28,231 nucleotides of DNA, from the IMG/VR virus record IMGVR_UViG_3300048505_000341, positions 1-28,231 of that record; one strand, 5' to 3'. Origin of the DNA: a virus. The notes under the pieces are model-generated. The model saw only the letters and a list, made by a program, of their open reading frames with translations, was not told where the DNA came from and ran no database searches. Shown in pieces: positions 1 to 8,600 of the stretch; the first letter of the stretch is position 1; each line of letters starts with the position of its first letter. The position numbers and the translations under genes were made by a program.

Positions 1-1860
1 GGTATTGACGGACCAACTGGTTTACAAGGACCAACAGGTACTCAGGGACCAGTCGGTACGCAGGGTCTTGTTGGACCTACTGGTACACAAGGTCCGGTTG
101 GTACTCAGGGTCCACAAGGTACTCAAGGTATTGACGGACCAACTGGTATTCAAGGACCTACAGGTACACAAGGACCTCAAGGTACTCAGGGTCTTGTTGG
201 ACCTACTGGTACACAAGGTCCGGTTGGTACTCAGGGTCCACAAGGTACTCAAGGTATTCCTGGCCCGTCCGGAACTCAGGGACCAGTCGGTACGCAAGGT
301 CCTCCAGGCACACAGGGTATTGCCGGTCCAACTGGCATTCAAGGTGTAACCGGAATAAGTGGTACACAGGGTCCACAAGGTACTCAAGGAATTCAGGGAC
401 CTACAGGTACACAGGGACCAGTCGGAACACAGGGTCCACAAGGAACACAAGGCATTGCCGGTCCTACTGGTTTAGCGGGTACACAAGGTCCACGTGGTTC
501 TCACGGTATCCAAGGTATTACGGGACCAGATGGAAGTCGTGGTCCTACAGGTTTTCAAGGTGTAACCGGACAAAGTGGTACACAAGGACCTCAAGGTACT
601 CAAGGAATTCAGGGACCTACAGGTACACAAGGTCCCGTTGGTACTCAAGGACCAGTCGGTTCTCAAGGTCTTCAAGGAACAATAGGACCAAGAGGTTCTA
701 TCGGACCTAGGGGTCTAACAGGTAATCGCGGTTCTCAGGGACCACGTGGTTCTAGAGGTTCAGTTGGCCCAAAAGGTACAGTTGGACCACGTGGTACTAT
801 CGGTCTAACTGGTTTACAAGGACCAACAGGCATACAAGGTACTCAGGGTGTTACTGGACTAGCCGGAACTTCGGGACCAAGAGGGTCTCAGGGTACTCAA
901 GGTCCTAGAGGAACAAGAGGTACAGTAGGTCCATCTGGCCCAAGGGGTCAACAAGGTTCTAGAGGTACAATTGGTCCACGCGGTACACAGGGTCCACAAG
1001 GTACAGTTGGACCTAGAGGTTCACAAGGAACAAGAGGTACAGTAGGTCCAAGAGGTTCACAAGGAACAAGAGGAACACGCGGACCATCCGGACCACAGGG
1101 TACTCAAGGTCCTAGAGGAACAAGAGGTACAGTGGGACCAAGAGGTACAGTGGGACCACAGGGTTCTCAAGGTCCACGAGGAACAGTTGGTTTACAGGGT
1201 ACTCAAGGTCCTAGAGGTACAGTGGGTCCAAGAGGTTCACAAGGAATACAGGGAACAGTGGGCCCTCGCGGTTCACAAGGAACAAGAGGCACACGCGGTC
1301 CATCCGGTCCACAAGGTTCTCAAGGTCCTAGAGGAACACGCGGTACGATAGGTCCTAGAGGTACAATCGGTCCACAAGGTACACAAGGACCTAGAGGTAC
1401 ACAAGGTACAGTGGGTCCAAGAGGAACAAGAGGTACAGTGGGTCCACAAGGTACGCAAGGTCCTAGAGGAACAAGAGGTACAATCGGTCCTAGAGGTACG
1501 ATTGGTCCCCAAGGTACACAAGGTCCTAGAGGAACACGTGGTACAATCGGTCCTAGAGGTACAATCGGTCCGCAAGGTACTCAGGGTCCACGAGGTTCAC
1601 AAGGTACAATCGGTCCTAGAGGTACAGTGGGACCACGTGGTTCGCAAGGTACAAGGGGTCCTCGTGGAACACAAGGCACACGCGGTCCATCCGGACCACA
1701 GGGTTCTCAGGGTCCTAGAGGTACACGCGGTACAGTGGGACCAAGAGGTACAGCTGGACCACAGGGTTCTCAAGGACCTAGAGGTACACAAGGTACAGTG
1801 GGACCACGTGGTACGCAGGGATTGACCGGAACTATTGGACCATCGGGACCAATGGGTGCT
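1..1860 (+). repeat. Gly-X-Y triplet (9-bp) coding repeat with 126-bp higher-order unit
   Basis: Every third codon is Gly (mostly GGT, GGA). Above the 9-bp period, a 126-bp unit (14 triplets) repeats at the left end: bases 61-132 are identical to 187-258, and the flanking 7-60 and 133-186 are diverged copies. Later triplets reuse blocks such as [10 protein letters not shown] and [10 protein letters not shown] many times. Confidence 0.9.
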
Positions 1861-2202
1861 GCGGGTAACGCTATTGTATTTGATACCGACGCCGATGTCA
1901 ACTCGGATACTGGATCAAACTCTAAGTCAGACCTTATCAGACAGTTCCGTGGTAATAACGAAGTATTGAATAATGACGTATATTGGCACGTTCAAACTGG
2001 TCGAGTGTATCAGTATCAAGGTACTAGTATCAACAGTACAGCAGACGTGACATTTACCGAACTTACACGATCGGATGGTGGATTCCTAAATTTCAGTGCT
2101 ATCCAGAGTGCATTCGCTAGTGGTTCTGAAATGAGATTTGAAAGTGATAGAATCTCAATCCTTGCAGGCAGTACCGTGAGGGTTCGTTTAGGTAGACTAT
2201 AA
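1..2202 (+). CDS. Collagen-like phage fibre protein, 3' part (5' end outside window)
   Basis: Frame 1 is open from the first base to TAA at 2200-2202, giving 733 visible residues with the start upstream of the window. Residues 1 to about 618 are uninterrupted Gly-X-Y triplets, the collagen signature, which folds as a trimeric triple helix. Pro is frequent at X, while Y is mostly Gln, Thr, Arg, Ser or Val. The first ~220 residues are rich in Gln and Thr with little charge; the later part is Arg-rich. The last ~110 residues are non-collagenous, starting near [13 protein letters not shown] and ending VRVRLGRL. That ending resembles the RVKLGNL ending of the 1098-residue fibre in this window, so it may be a trimerisation or tip domain. 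Collagen-like fibres are known in tailed phages; a virion fibre role is inferred from this and from the structural neighbours. Confidence 0.85.
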   Translation, partial: GIDGPTGLQGPTGTQGPVGTQGLVGPTGTQGPVGTQGPQGTQGIDGPTGIQGPTGTQGPQGTQGLVGPTGTQGPVGTQGPQGTQGIPGPSGTQGPVGTQGPPGTQGIAGPTGIQGVTGISGTQGPQGTQGIQGPTGTQGPVGTQGPQGTQGIAGPTGLAGTQGPRGSHGIQGITGPDGSRGPTGFQGVTGQSGTQGPQGTQGIQGPTGTQGPVGTQGPVGSQGLQGTIGPRGSIGPRGLTGNRGSQGPRGSRGSVGPKGTVGPRGTIGLTGLQGPTGIQGTQGVTGLAGTSGPRGSQGTQGPRGTRGTVGPSGPRGQQGSRGTIGPRGTQGPQGTVGPRGSQGTRGTVGPRGSQGTRGTRGPSGPQGTQGPRGTRGTVGPRGTVGPQGSQGPRGTVGLQGTQGPRGTVGPRGSQGIQGTVGPRGSQGTRGTRGPSGPQGSQGPRGTRGTIGPRGTIGPQGTQGPRGTQGTVGPRGTRGTVGPQGTQGPRGTRGTIGPRGTIGPQGTQGPRGTRGTIGPRGTIGPQGTQGPRGSQGTIGPRGTVGPRGSQGTRGPRGTQGTRGPSGPQGSQGPRGTRGTVGPRGTAGPQGSQGPRGTQGTVGPRGTQGLTGTIGPSGPMGAAGNAIVFDTDADVNSDTGSNSKSDLIRQFRGNNEVLNNDVYWHVQTGRVYQYQGTSINSTADVTFTELTRSDGGFLNFSAIQSAFASGSEMRFESDRISILAGSTVRVRLGRL

Positions 2203-2205
2203 ATA
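2198..2205 (+). promoter_or_regulatory. T4-type late promoter box TATAAATA
   Basis: An exact TATAAATA overlaps the stop codon of the collagen-like gene. In T4-like phages this box is the late promoter recognised by gp55 sigma with the gp45 clamp. Transcription would start a few bases downstream, only about 20 bases before the terminator at 2231, so most transcripts might stop early. The match could be partly fortuitous because it spans codons. Confidence 0.5.
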
Positions 2206-2230
2206 TCCATGTGAGTAAACTAATACTATA

Positions 2231-2253
2231 GGGGGCTCCGGCCCCCTTTTTTT
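2231..2253 (+). terminator. Intrinsic terminator after the collagen-like gene
   Basis: A perfect 6-bp GC stem, GGGGGC and GCCCCC, closes a UCCG loop (UNCG tetraloop class with a C-G closing pair). Seven T residues follow directly. It lies 28 bases after the collagen-like stop codon. Confidence 0.92.
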
Positions 2254-2265
2254 ATGGAATATATA

Positions 2266-2904
2266 ATGCACAAAATATATAAGAATTTTCTTACCCATGA
2301 TCATGCATGGGACCTTGCCTGCTCAATCGACTCGACACCTTCAAACTGGTTTGAACTCGCAGTCAATACTTCTGACACTAAAGAACCTTTGTCGATATCA
2401 CGAAATGTCGGCGGGTATCGTAAGAGATTCGATTACGAGAACTCGATCCGAAAAGATATCGTTGGTGGGCGATTTGCCTATCAATTCCACAAAACTACAC
2501 CACATGTGATAGGTTGTGAGTGTTGGGAATGTACGTTCAAGAAAGACGTTTTGATGTCAGATAACTTTCGCGATTTTCTAGTGAAAGAGACATCTCTAAC
2601 CAACCCTGTCCTAGATGAATCTTTCACTTCCGCATATTATCCAAAAGACTTTTTGGGTCAACACCAAGATGATCGGAGAGGTATCGCCTTTATATTCCAT
2701 CTCTCTTGGGATTGGAAACCAGAATACGGTGGACTGTTTCACGTAGAAAGTGAGAAAGGATTCAATACCTATGTGCCTGGATGGGGAGACTTGGTGCTTA
2801 TGGAACTGGGTGAGATAGGACACAATCACTTTGTTTCGGAAGTGTCTGAATACGCACCAAGACCTAGACTGGCAATATCAGGTTGGTTCAGTGATGAAGA
2901 ATAA
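2266..2904 (+). CDS. Prolyl-4-hydroxylase-like 2-oxoglutarate/Fe(II) oxygenase
   Basis: This 212-residue protein has the double-stranded beta-helix oxygenase signature. It shows HxD at His133-Gln-Asp135 (context GQHQDDRRG), a distal His188 (HFVSEV) and Arg201 (RPRLAISGWF), which would bind Fe(II) and the 2OG carboxylate. The family hydroxylates side chains such as Pro or Lys using O2 and 2OG. The start at 2266 is preferred because GGAA lies six bases upstream and MHKIYKNF looks like a family start. An in-frame ATG at 2254 abuts the terminator T-tract and lacks a ribosome site. It overlaps the next gene by 11 bases. Its place right behind a collagen-like fibre gene suggests that fibre as a substrate, but the substrate is inferred. 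Other phage or host proteins are possible targets. Confidence 0.85.
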   Translation: MHKIYKNFLTHDHAWDLACSIDSTPSNWFELAVNTSDTKEPLSISRNVGGYRKRFDYENSIRKDIVGGRFAYQFHKTTPHVIGCECWECTFKKDVLMSDNFRDFLVKETSLTNPVLDESFTSAYYPKDFLGQHQDDRRGIAFIFHLSWDWKPEYGGLFHVESEKGFNTYVPGWGDLVLMELGEIGHNHFVSEVSEYAPRPRLAISGWFSDEE

Positions 2905-4180
2905 TGAAAGATTGCCATTGATGTATCACGACGGAGATAGGTGGAGAAACTATTCCGTATATAATAAAGAGAATCACAACGTAGGCATATTCGCAGGGTG
3001 TGGACCTTCTCTGAATGAAGTCGACCTTAGTGTCTTGAAGGGTGCTGGGAAAACAGTCCTTTCCATCAATACAACGTACCCAACCCTGAAACCAGATATC
3101 TGGATGGGTATGGACGACCCCACATGTTATGACGAACGAGTATATGCAGAATCATTTCCCAAACTACTCCGTGGCGGATTTCAGAACCATGAGTTAGAAG
3201 GTAGAACACTCAAAGAATATCCCAACACATACTTCGCGAGTATAGAAGAAGTGGAGTTAGTGGACCGTCATAGAATATTTGAATGTTCTTTACCAAAATC
3301 AGAAACGTTTGTCTGGCACAAGAACAGTTTCGCAATGGCCATGAACGTCATGTTGTACATGGGATTCAAAGACATATACCTTCTTGGGGTCGATTTGTCA
3401 ACAGATAAACTAAATTATTTTGACGGTCGAGAGTTGACTCAGAAAGAGATTGACTGGAACATGAATCTGTATGACTCTCTTTATGGTTACATCGAATGGT
3501 TCTCTACAGAATGTGCAAAGATTGGTGTGACTATACATTCTTTGAGTAAGGATTCACGCATCAATGATATCGTTGATTATGTTTCACTCGAAGAACTCAA
3601 TGAGTCCCTCGCGCCTCGTATACCCAAGACCACCGAACTAGTACATTCGTCTAAACATGGTTTCGACCTAATCAGTGATGAGTACAAGAAACTACTGCAA
3701 CACGAACACGAAAATAGTGAGTGGGGAGTCAACGCTGGATGGGCAGCCGATAAACTACATGAATGGTTGATGTCTCATGGTGCAACCGAAGTGTTGGATT
3801 ATGGATGCGGACAGAGTAGTTTCCGAAAGAACATTCCGGTGAAGGGTCACTACAATGTGTTTGAGTACGACCCCGGCATTTCCGGCAAAGATACCTCACC
3901 CGAACCGAGAGACTACTTGATATGTATTGACGTACTAGAACACGTCGAACCAGACCTTCTCTATAATGTACTGGAAGACCTTGAACGAGTAATCAAGAAA
4001 AAGGGGTATCTGACGATTGCAATGTACCCCGCTAGGAGGATATTGAAGGACGGTCGAAACGCACACCTTATTGTCAAAGATTCTTTCTGGTGGATTACTA
4101 AACTGAGAGAACACTTCAATATATTGAGTAGTAAACAAAATGGTTTGGAACTAAATGTGGAAGTCGGACCGAAATTCTAA
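2894..4180 (+). CDS. DUF115-like (Rossmann) domain fused to a SAM-dependent methyltransferase
   Basis: ATG at 2894 (MKNNERLPL) gives 428 residues. The reading frame is open further upstream, but that part lies over the oxygenase gene. The N-terminal ~230 residues resemble the DUF115/MptE-like group: GCGPSL at residues 35-40, then KPDIWMGMDDP, and later DIYLLGVDLS. Members occur next to glycan-modification genes, but biochemistry is known for few. The C-terminal ~150 residues are a class I methyltransferase with motif I VLDYGCG (residues 300-306) and the acidic segment ICIDVLEHVEPD around Asp346. Translation is probably coupled to the oxygenase through the 11-base overlap. A role in modifying a sugar or protein on the virion is inferred from the fusion and context. 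The methyl acceptor is unknown. Confidence 0.75.
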   Translation: MKNNERLPLMYHDGDRWRNYSVYNKENHNVGIFAGCGPSLNEVDLSVLKGAGKTVLSINTTYPTLKPDIWMGMDDPTCYDERVYAESFPKLLRGGFQNHELEGRTLKEYPNTYFASIEEVELVDRHRIFECSLPKSETFVWHKNSFAMAMNVMLYMGFKDIYLLGVDLSTDKLNYFDGRELTQKEIDWNMNLYDSLYGYIEWFSTECAKIGVTIHSLSKDSRINDIVDYVSLEELNESLAPRIPKTTELVHSSKHGFDLISDEYKKLLQHEHENSEWGVNAGWAADKLHEWLMSHGATEVLDYGCGQSSFRKNIPVKGHYNVFEYDPGISGKDTSPEPRDYLICIDVLEHVEPDLLYNVLEDLERVIKKKGYLTIAMYPARRILKDGRNAHLIVKDSFWWITKLREHFNILSSKQNGLELNVEVGPKF

Positions 4181-4199
4181 AAAACCCCTGTAGAATTGG

Positions 4200-4207
4200 T
4201 ATAAATA
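4200..4207 (+). promoter_or_regulatory. T4-type late promoter box TATAAATA (gp8 block)
   Basis: An exact TATAAATA lies in the 66-base gap, 40 bases before the gp8 start. It probably drives the run of structural genes from gp8 to the terminator at 17905. A small CCTA/TAGG hairpin (4227-4238) overlaps the AGGA ribosome site of gp8. Confidence 0.8.
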
Positions 4208-4246
4208 ACTTCATAAGATTTCAACACCTACGTATAGGACCCGAAA

Positions 4247-5665
4247 ATGCCAGCTATAGTAAGACACCCAATGGGCAGAGATATGGCGAAGACTCTACTA
4301 GAGGACGTTAAAGTATCTGCCGCAGAATCTTCTACCAACGAATATTATATCGGTATTGGTAAGTCCGATGTATTCAATACGTCTGATTCTGTTATCGATC
4401 CAGTGGATTCACCAAGGGATGAACGAGAGTTTCGACTAAACCTACAATCTATCAAAAAGGTTGAAGATGCAATTTTCGTCGCCAAGCGAGTGAACTGGTC
4501 ATCTGGTACAATCTATTGTGGATGGGACGATGCAACTGACCCAGAACACACACCATCATGGTACGTCCTCAACGACGCAAAAGAAGTGTATGTTTGTCTA
4601 GAACCAGGCAGATCACTGGACGGTACATCTAAACCATCGATGGTAGACCCTAACTGGGGACTATATGCCCCAATGAGTCCTCAGACAGACCCAAACAATC
4701 CTGAGTATGATCCTAACCATCGAATGTTCAATGTAAGAGAGTGGTGGAAAGAGTTCAAGACTTCGGACGATTATGTCTGGAAGTTTCTATACTCTATAAC
4801 TCCAGAGAATATCTACCAGTTCCTATCATCAAACCATATCCCAGTACAAGAACCAGAAGATAGTCTACCACTAGGTGACAACATTGAAGACCTACAATGG
4901 ATGGTAAAGGATACGGCAGTAGGTGGTCAGATTATTGACGTGCATGTCGTTGACGGTGGTTCCGGATATACCTCTGAACCTACAGTTGAGGTTGTGGGTA
5001 ATGGTGCGAACGCTACAGTCCAAGTGCATCTTGTCGATGGTGTGATAAAAAGAGCAACCGTAACTTCATATGGTGCTGGTTATCAGTACGCGTCTCTTCA
5101 CATTCAGGGCGGTGGTGGTCTTGGTGCCGTACTTCGTCCGGTCATCACTGGACCTAACGGTATTGGTTATGACGCTATAGATGATTTGAAAACAAGTTCG
5201 GTCCTAATGAACATCAAACCAGACGGTGATGTCAATGGCACATTTACCGTTCAGAACACTTTCCGTCAAATGGGTATTATAAAGAACCCTAAAGAAGTTG
5301 ACGGAACAACACCTTACGCCGGAGTTTCGGTGATGACATTACCTTCACTTACTTTGACGGGAACTTCTCCTTTCGCAGTAGGTGAAAAGATAAGAGGACT
5401 CACTTCCGAAGCGGTTGCTTACGTAGACAAATCGGATGGTAATGTTGTACACTATCACCAGAATGAATCTACAGGTTTCAAAATATTCCAGAATGAGACC
5501 GTCGAACAAGTTGGTATCAGTGGCGTAGAATCAGAAGTGCAATTGAACTCGAAGAAGAATGGCATCGATCGATTCACTGGTGAAGTACTATATATTGAGA
5601 ATCGTTACAGAATTCGTCGTGACGAAGAACAACAAGAAGATATAAAGATTGTAATAACCGTTTAG
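4247..5665 (+). CDS. 8: Baseplate wedge subunit gp8
   Basis: This 472-residue protein matches T4 gp8 in several places. The C-terminus (FTGEVLYIENRYRI, ending IKIVITV) parallels T4's HSGEMIYMENRPPI and INILFTF. FRQMGIIKNP parallels T4 FRQISIITNP. DYVWKFLYSITP parallels T4 GYVWEYLFEIPP. In T4, gp8 dimers form part of the baseplate wedge with gp6, gp7, gp10, gp11 and gp53. The protein is about 140 residues longer than T4 gp8 (334). Much of the excess is a Gly-rich stretch at about residues 225-300 with GGSGYTSEPTV and GGGGLGAVL. Such GSGY hairpins are typical of gp8 homologues in marine phages. The ribosome site AGGA lies 7 bases upstream of ATG. The stop is 8 bases before the next gene. Confidence 0.88.
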   Translation: MPAIVRHPMGRDMAKTLLEDVKVSAAESSTNEYYIGIGKSDVFNTSDSVIDPVDSPRDEREFRLNLQSIKKVEDAIFVAKRVNWSSGTIYCGWDDATDPEHTPSWYVLNDAKEVYVCLEPGRSLDGTSKPSMVDPNWGLYAPMSPQTDPNNPEYDPNHRMFNVREWWKEFKTSDDYVWKFLYSITPENIYQFLSSNHIPVQEPEDSLPLGDNIEDLQWMVKDTAVGGQIIDVHVVDGGSGYTSEPTVEVVGNGANATVQVHLVDGVIKRATVTSYGAGYQYASLHIQGGGGLGAVLRPVITGPNGIGYDAIDDLKTSSVLMNIKPDGDVNGTFTVQNTFRQMGIIKNPKEVDGTTPYAGVSVMTLPSLTLTGTSPFAVGEKIRGLTSEAVAYVDKSDGNVVHYHQNESTGFKIFQNETVEQVGISGVESEVQLNSKKNGIDRFTGEVLYIENRYRIRRDEEQQEDIKIVITV

Positions 5666-5673
5666 GATAAATC

Positions 5674-8600
5674 ATGGCAGATTTTACAGATAAAACATTC
5701 AGAGAAAGTTACCGCGATTATTACAACCCAGACGACGGTTATCATCGTGTACTATTCAACTCTGGTCGCGCACTACAAGCGCGTGAACTAATCGAATCAC
5801 AGACAATTATCCAAGAGGAGATTGCACGATTCGGACGTAACATTTTCAAAGAGGGCGCACTAGTCAATCCAGGCGGTGCGACCGTAGACAACAAACTAGA
5901 ATATGTTCGACTAACCGCATCAAGTGTGGTAGATGCGAATTGGGTGGGTAAAACTCTATCGACCGAGGCAATGCCGGGTCAGGGTATAGAACTGAAGGTT
6001 CTAGAGATTGTCGACGTAACACCAGACGACCCAACAACACTGTATGTACAATACACAGATACGTCTCAAGTGTCCGACAATACCAAAGCACCTCGTGTTG
6101 GTGCCGGAGAGATTCTATATCGAGTTGACAATACACAATTGACTATTGAAGTCGATCAGGATGCGGTTGACCCAGAAACCAGTGAAATTATCAAAGCGTC
6201 TGGTCGTGGTACTAAGGCATATTTCGCTTCGGGTGATTTCTTCGTACAGGGTCACTTCGTCTACATGGAAGGCGGTAGTTCTTTCATTGACAAATACAGC
6301 GCACTACCTACCAAAGACATTGGTTTCAAGATTGAACAAAACATTATCACGTCCGAACAAGACATCGAACTGTTTGATAACCAAGGAGAAGTTCCTAACA
6401 TCACTGCGCCAGGCGCGGACCGTTATCAAATCAAACTAATTCCTACAACGCGTGACCAAGTATTAGAAGAAGAGAACTTTGTGTTCGTTGCACGTGTTGT
6501 TGAAGGTATCATCACACGTGAAGTCAGTACATTCGATGCATATAACCGAATCAATGACCTTCTTGCACAACGCACAAAAGAAGAGTCGGGTAACTACGTA
6601 GTAGATGAGTTCAAGGCAATTTTCGAAGATAAAGACGAAAATAACCTAAACCTAGATGTCACCGAAGGTATTGCATACGTTGATGGTTATCGACTAGAGA
6701 TTGGTACAACAGACATCAACGTATCAAAGGCAAGAGATTCCGTAGAGAAGTCGAACGAACCTGTCCCTGCTGTATATGGTAATTATATCTACATCGACGG
6801 ATCAACCACAGAAGGGTTCGGTCGTTTAGATACGTTCGGTCAAATGGAATTGATTGATGCGAATGACCAAGATATTGGTACTTGTCATGTTCGTGGTGTT
6901 CAACGTGACCCGAAGGGTATTCGTCTATACATCTTCAAGATTGACATGGACGTTGGTGAGAGTTTCTCTAATGTCGTTAAACTAAGAGATAACGTTCCTT
7001 CAGGGGACCCAGACTTCGTCCCTGTTGTGACACCCGCCGTTCTTTATGAAGCGTCGAATAACAACCTGTTATTCCCTCTACCTAATAGCACACCAACCAA
7101 GCAGTTATCACCAAACCAGTTCACTGCTAACTACACTGCTCAAAGATACTTCAGGGGTCAACCAAACACGTCTGGTGATATTGCTCTTACCGATGGTGTA
7201 GAAAGTTCACAATGGATTATTGCTACTGCCAGCGGTGCAATCCTTTCTAACGTGCCTGTAAACAACACATATACAGGACTGGACCCTGCTACTACATATG
7301 TCATCGCATACTACGTGGAGTTCACCAACGCAACTGCACGAACCAAAGATGCAACAGATGTAACAGAAATTCGAACAATCACTGCGAGTGACCAAACTGG
7401 CAGACCTATCTTCACAACAAAGGTAGATGGTATCGAATTGCAATCTGTCAAGTGGAGATTGGAAGGTACCACAGAGTGGACAGATATCACTCACCAGTTT
7501 ACATTTGACGGTGGTCAACGTGATAACTTCTATGACCGAATCGTCATCAAACTCAAGCCGGGATACACTATTCCATATAATGGTTCTGACGACACTGAAG
7601 TCGAAGTAAAGTATTCCCATTATACCCACGGACAAGATGGACAGTTCTTCTCTGTTAGTTCATACTACACAGAAACCTATGAGTCTATTCCAGACCATAC
7701 TACTGCGACAGGTCAGGTTATTTCTTTGCGTGACGTATTGGATTTCCGTCCATCTCGTTCAGAGGACGACTTGCAAGAGTTCAACGTAACCGGAGAACTT
7801 CCACAAAACGCATCTGCCGTTACAGTGAACCAAATCCACTATTACCTACCACGTATCGATGTGTTGGTTGCCAACGCAACAGATAGTCGTGGTGATATCG
7901 GGTTCGGTGAACTACAGGTGATTCAAGGTGAGTCCAATGTAATCCCACGTCAACCAGAGATTCCTACAGGTTCAATGGCGTTATACACATTCCGTCTGAA
8001 TCCATACACATTTGGTACTGCTGACCTTACTAGCACGTTCATTCCAAACAAACGATTCACAATGAAAGATATCGGTAAGTTGGAACAACGTGTAACAGAC
8101 CTATTCGAACTAACTACTTTGAGTCTGTTGGAGTCTAACACTAACTCATTGACTGTATTAGATGAGAATGGTAATGCGCGTACTAAGGCGGGTTTCATTG
8201 CAGACAACTTTAGTTCATTCATATTCTCTGATATCAACAACCCAGAGTATCGTGCGTCTATTGACCCACAGGGATTATTGAAACCATCTTTCCGTGAGAA
8301 CTCAGTCCGTCTTTCTTATAGTACGGACAATGTTGCTGAGGTCACCAAAAACGGCGATGTTGTAACACTACCATATTCGCATGAACCACTGGTTGAACAG
8401 TTACTTGCAACAGGTAAGTTGAACGTCAACCCATTTGCGGTTATCACTCAAACCGGGCATATGGAACTATCCCCATCTTCGGATGAGTGGGTCGAGACTC
8501 GAACTCTACCGCCTATCATGCAGACTACCGTACGTCGATTGGAAAACTTCGATGCGGACCTATGGCAACGTCCAGCATTGCGTGACGGTAGAAATTCCAA

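Noticed and set aside
22-1791. Antisense open frames over the collagen-like gene
   Set aside because: They are rich in Leu, Cys, Ser, Thr and Arg, the mirror of Gly-X-Y codons, and have no start signals. They are shadows of the repeat.
2831-2893. Upstream extension of the DUF115/methyltransferase gene to an ATG at 2831
   Set aside because: This part overlaps the conserved C-terminal strands of the oxygenase (HFVSEV, RLAISGWF). ATG 2894 gives a normal short overlap.
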